DNA of 45,800 nucleotides, taken from NCBI GenBank assembly GCA_007618135.1, contig PHFX01000161.1, positions 1 to 45,800 on the forward strand, read 5' to 3'. The stretch's first letter is position 1. Each line of letters opens with the position of its first letter. The DNA comes from Candidatus Brocadia sp. WS118 (GTDB lineage Bacteria > Planctomycetota > Brocadiia > Brocadiales > Brocadiaceae). The notes beneath the pieces are model-generated. The model worked only from the letters and a program-made list of their open reading frames with translations. It was not told the origin of the DNA and searched no databases. A program made the translations under genes and the position numbers. Shown one piece after another: positions 7,528-14,488 of this stretch.

Positions 7528-9132
7528 TTGACATCTGATAATACTATAAGTCCCTCTGTTGAAGCCATCCGGGAGCAGTTAAACCGCATTCTCAACAGCC
7601 CGGAATTTGAGGCAACCGATAAAATACGGAATTTCCTGCGTTTTGTGGTGGAAGAAACCCTGGCCGGGCGCGCCGGTGAACTGAAAGCATACACCATTGC
7701 GATCAACGTGTATGGGCAGGAAAGCGATTTTGATGCCTCTATTGATCCCTTAGTGCGCATTCAGGCCGGTAAACTGCGCCGGGCGTTGGAACGTTATTAC
7801 CTCCTAAAGGGTGAGCAGGAGCCACTGCGTATAGACATTCCTAAAGGAACCTATGTTCCGGTATTCATCCTTCAAAAACCGGTCACATCTCCCCGGGGCA
7901 AAAATCTACCCGGCCCCCTTACCACATCTCAATGGGGACCCTCAATTGCAGTTCTGCCGTTCACAAATTTAACCGGCGATCCGGAAAAAGAGTACTTTGT
8001 GGCAGGGTTTGCCGAAGAACTTTCTATCGAATTGACCCGCTATGAAGATATCCGGGTTATCGGCTGCCGACTTGTACCAGGCTTTAACGAGGACGTGTCT
8101 GACAGCAAACAATTTTTACAGGACTTAGGCGCTAATTTTTTAATTGAAGGCAGTGTGCGCATGGATGACCGGCAGGTGAAAATCAGTATTAAACTGATCG
8201 AAGCCAATACCGGGGAACATTTCTGGGGAGAACATTATCAGCGCGATTTAACCGCCGCTAACCTCATTACAATACAGGAAGAGATTGCCCGGGAAACCGT
8301 TACCTGTATTGCCAGTGAATATGGAATCATTCCCCAAAGGCTTTCACAAGAATCCCGAAAAAGAAATCCAGCCGATCTGAATACCTACGATGCCATACTC
8401 CGGTTTTATTATCATCAAACGCATCATACGCCGGAGACCTTTTCAACGGCCTTCCAGGCTCTTGAGCAAGCGATTGTAAAAGACCCGGAATGCGGCATCG
8501 CAAAAGCGATGCTGGCAAGCATGTATGGGAGCCTGTATGAGTTAGACCTACCCCGGAGCGGGGATACCCTGGAAAGAGTTGTGGCATTGGCGAAAGAAGC
8601 GGTGACACTTGATCCTAATAATCAACTGGTACGCATCATTTATGCCTGGACGTATTTCGTGCTGAATGAAAAGAATTTATTTTTTAGCGAAATAAAAAAA
8701 GCTCTGGAGTTAAATCCAAACTCACCGCTCAGAATCGGGGCGATTGGATTCTTCCTGTGCCTTTACGGAGAATGGGAACGCGGAATAGACCTTTTGAATA
8801 AAGCAATCAATCAGAATACCCATGTTCCGGCCTGGTATTATGGGGCGACCACTCTTTATTTTTATCGACTAAATGATTACGAAGAGGCATATAAAGAAGC
8901 GCTAAAATATGACGTGCTGGGGTTTTTTTGGGAACCTCTGCTACGCGCTGCAGCGCTTGGGCAGCTTGGCCGTGAGAGCGATGCCCAACAACAATTTCTT
9001 CGCTTAAAAGCATTGCGGCCGGATTTTGAAAAGAAAGCTCGTGAGCTAATCAGCCGCTATGTAAAAGAAGAGGAATTGGTAAATCATATTTTGGAAGGTT
9101 TGAATAAGGCGGGGCTGGAATTGAGCGATTAA
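7528..9132 (+). CDS. FlgO/TolB-like and TPR regulator
   Basis: A 534-residue cytoplasmic protein, the only plus-strand gene I support. Residues 1-110 (IREQLNRILNSPEFEATDKI, FVVEETLAGRAGELKAYTIA, DPLVRIQAGKLRRALERYY, IPKGTYVPVF) form the N-terminal domain known from adenylate-cyclase-like and winged-helix TPR regulators. Residues 130-270 are a FlgO/TolB-N-like domain (SIAVLPFTNLTGDPEKEYFV, GANFLIEGSVRMDD, IKLIEANTGEHFWGEHYQRD). The rest is TPR-like helices. The start is TTG with GAGAGGTAG upstream; no in-frame ATG offers a better choice. It is divergent from the 7023 gene, which may be a target. It is the last chromosomal gene before the attC series. Confidence 0.85.
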   Translation: MTSDNTISPSVEAIREQLNRILNSPEFEATDKIRNFLRFVVEETLAGRAGELKAYTIAINVYGQESDFDASIDPLVRIQAGKLRRALERYYLLKGEQEPLRIDIPKGTYVPVFILQKPVTSPRGKNLPGPLTTSQWGPSIAVLPFTNLTGDPEKEYFVAGFAEELSIELTRYEDIRVIGCRLVPGFNEDVSDSKQFLQDLGANFLIEGSVRMDDRQVKISIKLIEANTGEHFWGEHYQRDLTAANLITIQEEIARETVTCIASEYGIIPQRLSQESRKRNPADLNTYDAILRFYYHQTHHTPETFSTAFQALEQAIVKDPECGIAKAMLASMYGSLYELDLPRSGDTLERVVALAKEAVTLDPNNQLVRIIYAWTYFVLNEKNLFFSEIKKALELNPNSPLRIGAIGFFLCLYGEWERGIDLLNKAINQNTHVPAWYYGATTLYFYRLNDYEEAYKEALKYDVLGFFWEPLLRAAALGQLGRESDAQQQFLRLKALRPDFEKKARELISRYVKEEELVNHILEGLNKAGLELSD

Positions 9133-9231
9133 AAACGGATCATTTGAATTTTCTCAATTAGTAGTCTGGGAGTGTTTTTGAAAAGAATTGTAATATCTGT
9201 TTTATGTATTTTTTAGGGCTTTGCTGAATTG

Positions 9232-9363
9232 GCATATAACGGCTTGCATAACCCGGAGCCGATTAAACACTACAGATGACAATGAAAGATAAAACTTCAC
9301 AAACACGCAAGCCTTTATCTGACCGCCCAGAATAAGGCGATCGGGTTGATGCAATTGTTATGC
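9232..9363 (-). repeat. attC site a (132 bp), distal end of the series
   Basis: Read on the minus strand: R'' GCATAAC, L'' TTGCATCAACCCG, a variable middle, L' CGGGTTATGCAA and R' GTTATATGC. L'' has one C more than L', the extrahelical base of attC. It follows the HicAB cassette genes. Its middle (TTAAACACTACA, ACAAACACGCAAGCCTTTATC) is shared with the site at 43585. In the 3' flank of the cassette, a GTGCGCTTTTTTTTGCAC hairpin sits at about 9424-9441. Confidence 0.85.
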
Positions 9364-9459
9364 GTGACTGCGGTACAAACTTTATTGGACACACCTGCCA
9401 GCCTTCCGGGATTAAGGGAACTGTGCGCTTTTTTTTGCACTACAGCCAACCTGCGCACC

Positions 9460-9879
9460 TTAGGGTATGAAATGAGGCTCATCCTTTACAGCTAATATAC
9501 ATTCCTGTAAAGTTAATCCTTGATATATTTCCCACCACTGGTTAGTGTGTCTCATATATGATAAATTGAACTTACTATTCCCGGCATATTCAAGCCGTGC
9601 AAATCCGGTTTCAAAATAGGGAGCTATCGAATAAGGGCCAGGACTATGATATTTAGCATAAAAATAAAAATAGTTTCGATACCATTTGGTATATATGTCA
9701 ACAAGATAATTGAATTGGTTATCTTTTGGGGGTGGTTGGATATGTTTCAGTTTTAGCACTGTTTCCACTAATTCATTACATTCTTTCTCTACTTCAATTT
9801 TTATGGCTTCCGGTACTTTGGGTTTGGCCGGCTTAGGTGGATTATAAACCCACAACTTTTTAGGTTTTCGTTTAGCCAT
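9460..9879 (-). CDS. conserved orphan protein downstream of hicBA
   Basis: A 139-residue soluble protein: a basic start (MAKRKPKKLWVYNPPKPAKP), then a helical and aromatic core (NYLVDIYTKWYRNYFYFYAK, FETGFARLEYAGNSKFNLSY, MRHTNQWWEIYQGLTLQECI). I know the look of this family from uncharacterised proteins but no function. It lies 26 bp after hicA in the same direction and before attC a, so it belongs to the same cassette. It may be a third member of the toxin-antitoxin unit or simply a passenger. Confidence 0.7.
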   Translation of the reverse strand: MAKRKPKKLWVYNPPKPAKPKVPEAIKIEVEKECNELVETVLKLKHIQPPPKDNQFNYLVDIYTKWYRNYFYFYAKYHSPGPYSIAPYFETGFARLEYAGNSKFNLSYMRHTNQWWEIYQGLTLQECILAVKDEPHFIP

Positions 9880-9905
9880 ATTTTTGTTAAACCTTTATTT
9901 CTTTC

Positions 9906-10127
9906 CTACAATTCTTCAAACTCCTCTTCACTTAGCCCGGCTTGTCGCAGGATACTTTTAAGTGTTCCTAAAGCGATTTCTTTATGTCTGGGAACAGTAG
10001 CCGTTCTTCTTCCTTCTTCCGTTACTTTGGCGAATTTTACGTGGCTCCCTTTCTGACTCACCTCTTTAAACCCTGCTTTTCTTAATTTGCGGGCGACTTC
10101 TCGATAGGATAATCCTCTAAGAGGCAT
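9906..10127 (-). CDS. hicA: HicA toxin
   Basis: A 73-residue mRNA interferase of the HicA/YcfA-like family, with the double-stranded-RNA-binding-like fold: SYREVARKLRKAGFKEVSQK, the catalytic histidine in GSHVKF (H28), then TVPRHKEIALGTLKSILRQA. Length and motifs are complete. It overlaps the end of hicB by 11 bp, which suggests translational coupling with the antitoxin first. HicA cleaves mRNA and halts growth until HicB binds it. HicBA pairs are common integron cassettes and may stabilise the array. Confidence 0.93.
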   Translation of the reverse strand: MPLRGLSYREVARKLRKAGFKEVSQKGSHVKFAKVTEEGRRTATVPRHKEIALGTLKSILRQAGLSEEEFEEL

Positions 10128-10323
10128 GAAGTTCTACCTCTAACTGTCGAATCTCCGGTAAAATGGTAGCCTGGGGTTCCTCAAAATGAAGTTCTAAGGC
10201 TTCGCGCAGATTTGCCAATGCTTCTTCTTTAGATTTCCCCTGGCTGGCAATATCCACCTCTATACATTGGGCAACATACCATTTATCTTCTTTCCAAATG
10301 CTTGCACTAAATGTTCTCAGCAT
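10117..10323 (-). CDS. hicB: HicB-type antitoxin, short form
   Basis: A 68-residue partner of HicA with the partial RNase-H-like fold: MLRTFSASIWKEDKWYVAQC, EVDIASQGKSKEEALANLRE, ALELHFEE. No DNA-binding C-terminal domain is visible, so autorepression would need another factor. The start was set at the ATG of MLRTF, which has GGAG seven bases upstream and fits the family start. A second ATG four codons earlier (10335) also has a ribosome-like site (AAAGGAAAA). The longer frame begins at a TTG without support. Confidence 0.88.
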   Translation of the reverse strand: MLRTFSASIWKEDKWYVAQCIEVDIASQGKSKEEALANLREALELHFEEPQATILPEIRQLEVELHAS

Positions 10324-10417
10324 ATTTCGCTCCATTTTTCCTTTAATATAGCACAGTATGGCTATCAAACACAAGATTAACTGTGACCATTTTGTTCTCT
10401 TTTTTCACCTTACTGAC

Positions 10418-10551
10418 GCATAACACGGTGCTAACCCGGCCAAATGCACCGGCCACAAAACTACAAAAACACTGTGGGTTTGATCCTACGAAAAGCCTTG
10501 AAAAGCAAGCCCATAATGCATTTGGATCGGGTTGAGCAAAAAGTTATATGC
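10418..10551 (-). repeat. attC site b (134 bp)
   Basis: Minus strand: R'' GCATATAAC, L'' TTGCTCAACCCGATCCAAAT, L' GGCCGGGTTAGCACCG, R' GTTATGC. Pairing GCTCAACCCG against GCTAACCCG leaves one extra C in L''. Its sequence is nearly the same as the site at 45657 over its whole length, although 35 kb separate them. Confidence 0.85.
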
Positions 10552-10659
10552 CCCTGCCGGCACAGATGTTATTTATAGCACCCAACCAAAACCAATTCAA
10601 AATTACCGCTAAATTTCTATAGAAACAAGCCGGGTTTTATTGAACCACCATATAATTAA

Positions 10660-10696
10660 AACTCCGGTGGCTGCGTTTTTTGCAGCGACCGGAGTT
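10660..10696 (-). terminator. Rho-independent terminator after the FG-GAP/T9SS gene
   Basis: AACTCCGGT (10660-10668) pairs with ACCGGAGTT (10688-10696), and GCTGC pairs with GCAGC inside, giving a 15-level stem with one mismatch and a short loop. On the minus strand it is followed by TTTTAATTATA. On the plus strand a T run (GTTTTTTCC) also follows, so it may work both ways. It lies 100 bp after the stop of the gene at 10796. Confidence 0.75.
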
Positions 10697-10795
10697 CCTT
10701 GTTTTTTCCTGCGGAACATTGGGGGAGAGAGCAAAGGCTTGCAAATATATTTTTCATTTGCAAGCTTTTGCGAAGTGCCGGAAAGCATATAGGAA

Positions 10796-13348
10796 TTATC
10801 TCAACAATGTCATTTTCCGCGTTTGAGTAAACGACCCCGCCTGTAGCCGATAAATATAAATCCCGCTGGCCACCTTTGCCCCGTTATTATTGACGGCATC
10901 CCACTGAATATTATGTTCCCCGGCGGTCAGGCTGCCGGAGACCAGGCTGCGCACTTCCCGGCCGTTAATGTCGTACACCGTCAGTTTTACTTGCGCGGCT
11001 TCCGGAAGGGAAAAACGGATGGCAGTGCTCGGGTTGAAGGGGTTGGGATAGTTCTGCTCCAATTGGTACGCAGCCGGAACGCTGGTTGGTGTTGTCTCTG
11101 AAGATAACTTCGGCAATGAACCGGCATTGATCGCATTGATGATGCGCTGGGCTTCGGCAATCAGCAAATCTGCCTGCGCCTCAGTGAGCTTTTTGCCGCG
11201 CTGGGCATTGCACTGGTTGATAAAGGCATTGAGTTGGTTTAAAGCAGCCGCGGTATTGCCATTTTGAAGGCTGACAATGACACTATCCAGCTTGGCAGTC
11301 AGTGAATTTGTCATGCCCTGGGGAAGTCCCAGATCATCAACCAGTCCTATTATTTCTTCTGTTGCTTCTTCCGGCGACTGTACGGCGACAGTAACGTCAT
11401 CGGTCGCTTCGCAGCCATTTTCATTGGTGACCGTGACGGTATAGGTTGTGGTTACCGCCGGTCCCGCGGTCGGATTGGCGGAAGAGGCGTCGCTCAGGCC
11501 GTCGGTAGGCGTCCATGCGATAGTGAATGCGCCGGTTCCGTTGGAGCCGGTTGGGCTACCGCCGATTGTTATAGAACTGCCCGTGAAGATGGTCGCATCC
11601 GCACCGGCGTCAGCGGTGGGGTTGGGATTGACGGTTAAATCGCCGTTGTCGGAGCCGGTGCAACTATTGGCATCGGTGACGACGACGGCATAATTTCCAG
11701 CCACAGTCCCACTAAAGCTGGCAACATTGCCGGGATTGATCGCACCACCCGGAACCGTCCAGGCGTAGCTAAAAGGCGCGGTTCCACTGGAGACATTGGC
11801 CGTAATCGTGGCGCTGCCGCCTGCGCAGGTCGAGGCGTCGGATACGGTCACGACTGGCGCAGCGCGAACAGCAACGACGACTTGATCCGTATCCGTGCCG
11901 CCGTTGCCGTCGTCCACTGTCAAATCGATCATATGCGTTCCGAGGTTGAGCGAAACCGTTGGATTTTCGCCGGTCGCAAGGGTTGTTGCACCTTCTTTCC
12001 AAGTGTACGTCAAAGGATTCGAGTCAGGATCGCTGGAAGCGGAGCCGTCGAGGATGACGTTCGCCGAACCGGTCGAGGTGCAAACGCTCTGATCCGTTCC
12101 GGCGTTTGCCGTCGGCGCCTGGTTCGGGACGTATTCAAATATATAGGCGGCCCCGGCGCTTAAACCGCTGGCGTCTTCCAGGAACGCCCCGACGATGACA
12201 CGCTCGCCGCTGATCGAGACTGATTCGCCGAATTTATCATCTGCTTGTTTATCGCTGGCCTGAATTTTGGTGACTTCGCTCCATACCCCGCTGGTATTGC
12301 GCTCAAAAATATAGGCCGCGCCGGCATTTGAACCACCCGTGTCTTCACTGCTCGCTCCGACTGTGGCGCGGTCGCCGCTGATCGAGACCGACCGGCCGAA
12401 AAAGTCAGTGGCTTCTATATCGCTCGCCTGGATTTTGGCGGCTTCGCTCCACACCCCGCTGCTGCGCTCGAAAATGTAGGCCGCCCCGGCGTCGGAACCG
12501 CCCGTGTCTTCCAGATGCGCCCCGACAATGGCGCGGTCGCCGCTGATCGAGACTGAACCGCCGAACTGGTCACTCGCTTCTTTATCGCTCGCCTGAATCT
12601 TGGCCACTTCGCTCCACACCTCGCTGCTGCGCTCGAAAATGTAGGCCGCCCCGGCGCCGAAACCGCCCGTGCTTTCCAATCTCGCCCCGACAATGGCGCG
12701 GTCGCCGCTGATCGCGACCGACCAGCCGAAAGCGTCACTGGCTTCTTTATCGCTCGCCTGGATTTTGGCGACTTCGCTCCACACCCCGCTGCTGCGCTCG
12801 AAAATGTAGGCCGCCCCGGCGTTGGAACCGCCCGTGTCTTCGCCCCACGCCCCGACAATGGCGCGGTCGCCGCTGATCGCGACCGAAAAACCGAAAGCGT
12901 CACTGGCTTCTTTATCGCTCACCTGGATTTTGGCGACTTCGCTCCACACCCCGCTGCTGCGCTCGAAAATGTAGGCCGCCCCGGCGATGAAACCGCCCGT
13001 GTCTTCGCCCCACGCTCCGACAATGGCGCGGTCGCCGCTGATCGCGACCGACTGGCCGAACCAGTCATCGGCTTCTTTATCGCTCGCCTGGATTTTGGCG
13101 ACTTCGCTCCACACCCCGCTGCTGCGCTCGAAAATGTAGGCCGCCCCGGCGTTGGAACCGCCCGTGTCTTCCCGATCCGCCCCGATAATGGCGCGATTTC
13201 CGTCGATCGAGATGGAAACGCCGAACTGGTCGTCGGCCTGAATATCGTTGGCCAATAATTTTTGGATTTCGGGGAATTGCGCCTGCGCCGGAACGACGGC
13301 AAACAGCGTGATGGCTATGCAAATAATGGTTTTCGTAAGACTTCGCAT
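10796..13348 (-). CDS. secreted surface protein: seven FG-GAP blades, PKD domains, FIMAH-like domain, T9SS sorting tail
   Basis: About 850 residues from an ATG with AAAGGAG upstream and a signal peptide (LFAVVPAQAQ). After it come seven 55-residue FG-GAP repeats (DDQFGVSISIDGNRAIIGA ... GAAYIFERSSGVWSEVAKIQ), enough for one seven-bladed beta-propeller. Next is a PKD domain (TANAGTDQSV...SLNLGTHMIDLTVDDGNGG) and two further Ig/PKD-like stretches. A helical part (LTAKLDSVIVSLQNGN...LNAFINQCNAQRGKKLTEAQ) resembles FIMAH. The tail (LEQNYPNPFNPSTAIRFSLP...GIYIYRLQAG) is a type A T9SS/FlgD-like sorting domain. It should be exported across the outer membrane and act in adhesion or ligand binding at the surface. 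Confidence 0.9.
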   Translation of the reverse strand: MRSLTKTIICIAITLFAVVPAQAQFPEIQKLLANDIQADDQFGVSISIDGNRAIIGADREDTGGSNAGAAYIFERSSGVWSEVAKIQASDKEADDWFGQSVAISGDRAIVGAWGEDTGGFIAGAAYIFERSSGVWSEVAKIQVSDKEASDAFGFSVAISGDRAIVGAWGEDTGGSNAGAAYIFERSSGVWSEVAKIQASDKEASDAFGWSVAISGDRAIVGARLESTGGFGAGAAYIFERSSEVWSEVAKIQASDKEASDQFGGSVSISGDRAIVGAHLEDTGGSDAGAAYIFERSSGVWSEAAKIQASDIEATDFFGRSVSISGDRATVGASSEDTGGSNAGAAYIFERNTSGVWSEVTKIQASDKQADDKFGESVSISGERVIVGAFLEDASGLSAGAAYIFEYVPNQAPTANAGTDQSVCTSTGSANVILDGSASSDPDSNPLTYTWKEGATTLATGENPTVSLNLGTHMIDLTVDDGNGGTDTDQVVVAVRAAPVVTVSDASTCAGGSATITANVSSGTAPFSYAWTVPGGAINPGNVASFSGTVAGNYAVVVTDANSCTGSDNGDLTVNPNPTADAGADATIFTGSSITIGGSPTGSNGTGAFTIAWTPTDGLSDASSANPTAGPAVTTTYTVTVTNENGCEATDDVTVAVQSPEEATEEIIGLVDDLGLPQGMTNSLTAKLDSVIVSLQNGNTAAALNQLNAFINQCNAQRGKKLTEAQADLLIAEAQRIINAINAGSLPKLSSETTPTSVPAAYQLEQNYPNPFNPSTAIRFSLPEAAQVKLTVYDINGREVRSLVSGSLTAGEHNIQWDAVNNNGAKVASGIYIYRLQAGSFTQTRKMTLLR
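12104..13261 (-). repeat. seven tandem 165-bp coding repeats
   Basis: DNA repeats encoding the FG-GAP blades. The middle five units are almost identical at DNA level (e.g. GACAATGGCGCGGTCGCCGC recurs); the first and last have drifted. Variation is concentrated in the three or four residues before FG and in the loop after IVGA. Such homogeneity points to recent unit duplication or gene conversion. Confidence 0.9.
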
Positions 13349-13454
13349 GGTTTTTCTCCTTTGCGTTTTGTGGTTTGATACAGTGAATTTTACCGAAACT
13401 AACATCCGATTTTATCCCGCGTTTTGCGCTTCTACAGTCGTTTTTTCACGCCAT

Positions 13455-13802
13455 TTACCTCCTTTCGGTTGTGCCATAATCAGCAGGCCGGCATCCGTAG
13501 CGCTGCTTGAAACATCTGGCAAAAGAGCCGGCGCTCTTAAAGCCGGTGCGGGCAGCAACTGCGCTGACGGTGGCGCCTTCTTCGCGCAAGAACTCCGCCG
13601 CCCGCCGCAAGCGCGCCGCCATGATGAATTCGCTGCCATCCTGGCCGAGCAGGGTCTGCAATTTGCCGTTCAGTTGCACCCGGCTCATGCCCACTTCCTG
13701 CGCCAGGGTCTCGTTGTTGAAGCGGTTGTCCGGCAGGCGCTTTTCCACCACCGCCAACGCACGGGCCAAAAAGCGCTCTTCTTCCGAAGTTATGTTTTCC
13801 AT
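13455..13802 (-). CDS. AraC-family DNA-binding protein, single domain
   Basis: A 115-residue protein that is almost only an AraC-type double helix-turn-helix: FNNETLAQEVGMSRVQLNGK, FIMAARLRRAAEFLREEGAT, VSAVAARTGFKSAGSFARCF, then KQRYGCRPADY. It is closely similar to the C-terminal AraC part of the hybrid regulator at 14469, including the lead-in (FLARALAVVEKRLPDN against FLERLLAIVEKHLAEE). No ribosome site is seen at the ATG, so it may be the surviving end of a second hybrid regulator. It sits 106 bp upstream of the FG-GAP gene, a likely target. Confidence 0.75.
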   Translation of the reverse strand: MENITSEEERFLARALAVVEKRLPDNRFNNETLAQEVGMSRVQLNGKLQTLLGQDGSEFIMAARLRRAAEFLREEGATVSAVAARTGFKSAGSFARCFKQRYGCRPADYGTTERR

Positions 13803-13880
13803 GTGGATAGAATACGAAAAAACGGCAGGGGGAGCCTATCACTGTGGTTGCAAAGGCTTGCGCTGTGGTTGCATTCTTAC

Positions 13881-13960
13881 ATGACTAAATGGCTGCATGG
13901 TTAAATTGTTAAGTTCCCCCCAACCATTTAACCATTCAACAATGAAGCCATTTAGCAACA
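13881..13960. repeat. A/T-rich simple repeat, 3' flank of the four-helix-bundle gene
   Basis: Degenerate reiteration of AACCATTTA/TAAATGG-type words in both directions (CTAAATGGCTGCATGGTTAA, AACCATTTAACCATTCAACA, GCCATTTAGCAAC). The same words fill the stretch on the other side of the 13961-14338 gene. Confidence 0.7.
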
Positions 13961-14338
13961 TCAAACGCTGAGTTTTTGATTGGTGTACTTGATGAGGGAG
14001 TTGATTTCTTTGGGAAGAAGGGAGAGTTGTTCGTAGATGTGGCTGTACTCATCGGGCTTTAAGAGGTTGCGCACTTTTGATTTTTCATTCCAATCGAAAG
14101 ATTCTTTCACAGAGCCGAAGCTGTACCGGTAAAACTTGATTTTATCCTTTTTATGATACCTTCTGAAACCCTCGGCAATATTTGCTGATACCGAATCGAC
14201 AGCTTCAACAAACTGAGTGCCGACCGTCGTCTTTGCAAAATAACCCCACTTGACCACAATATCCCAGACATAATTTGATAGGTAAAATGCAATTTTGTAG
14301 GCTGAGATGTCGTTGAGGGTGAGGTATTTCTGTTCCAT
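13961..14338 (-). CDS. four-helix-bundle protein (S23/IVP family)
   Basis: A 125-residue helical protein of the family first found inside 23S rRNA intervening sequences and common as a free gene in FCB genomes: AYKIAFYLSNYVWDIVVKWG, SVSANIAEGFRRYHKKDKIK, FYRYSFGSVKESFDW, EQLSLLPKEINSLIKY. The NIAEGF and GS.KE motifs are present. Its function is unknown; it may bind RNA. No rRNA surrounds it. It is flanked on both sides by the same simple repeat, as if gene and repeats had been inserted as a unit between the AraC gene and the hybrid regulator. Confidence 0.88.
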   Translation of the reverse strand: MEQKYLTLNDISAYKIAFYLSNYVWDIVVKWGYFAKTTVGTQFVEAVDSVSANIAEGFRRYHKKDKIKFYRYSFGSVKESFDWNEKSKVRNLLKPDEYSHIYEQLSLLPKEINSLIKYTNQKLSV

Positions 14339-14348
14339 GATTTGACCT

Positions 14349-14488
14349 ATTGTTTTTATTGTTCTATTGTTTCATTGTTAAATTGCTGCATGATTAAATT
14401 GTTATATGGCTGAGAATCGTTGAGTTGGTTAGCAATTTAGCCATGAAGCAACTTAACAATGTAACCATTTAGCCATTTAACCATTTAG
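14349..14488. repeat. A/T-rich simple repeat, 5' flank of the four-helix-bundle gene
   Basis: Same words as at 13881-13960 (TTCATTGTTAAATTGCTGCA, AACTTAACAATGTAACCATT, TAGCCATTTAACCATTTAG). It runs into the hybrid regulator: the last codons of that gene (KWLNG and stop) are written by the repeat. Confidence 0.7.

Noticed and set aside
7349..7534. 61-codon minus frame between the orphan gene and the regulator
   Set aside because: No ribosome site or known motif; it covers the divergent promoter region and overlaps the start of the regulator.
9232..9363. attC sites in plus orientation
   Set aside because: The extra base is on the right-hand arm of the plus strand, which is L'' only if read on the minus strand, and all neighbouring genes are on the minus strand.
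12415..12903. Minus-strand repetitive frame, Arg/Ala-rich, within the FG-GAP region
   Set aside because: It is an out-of-phase reading of the 165-bp repeats; the FG-GAP frame explains the sequence fully.
12104..13261. CRISPR-like array
   Set aside because: The repeat unit is 165 bp, has no spacers and codes for protein blades.
13961..14338. Intervening sequence of a 23S rRNA gene
   Set aside because: The protein family is right, but no rRNA sequence is found on either side.
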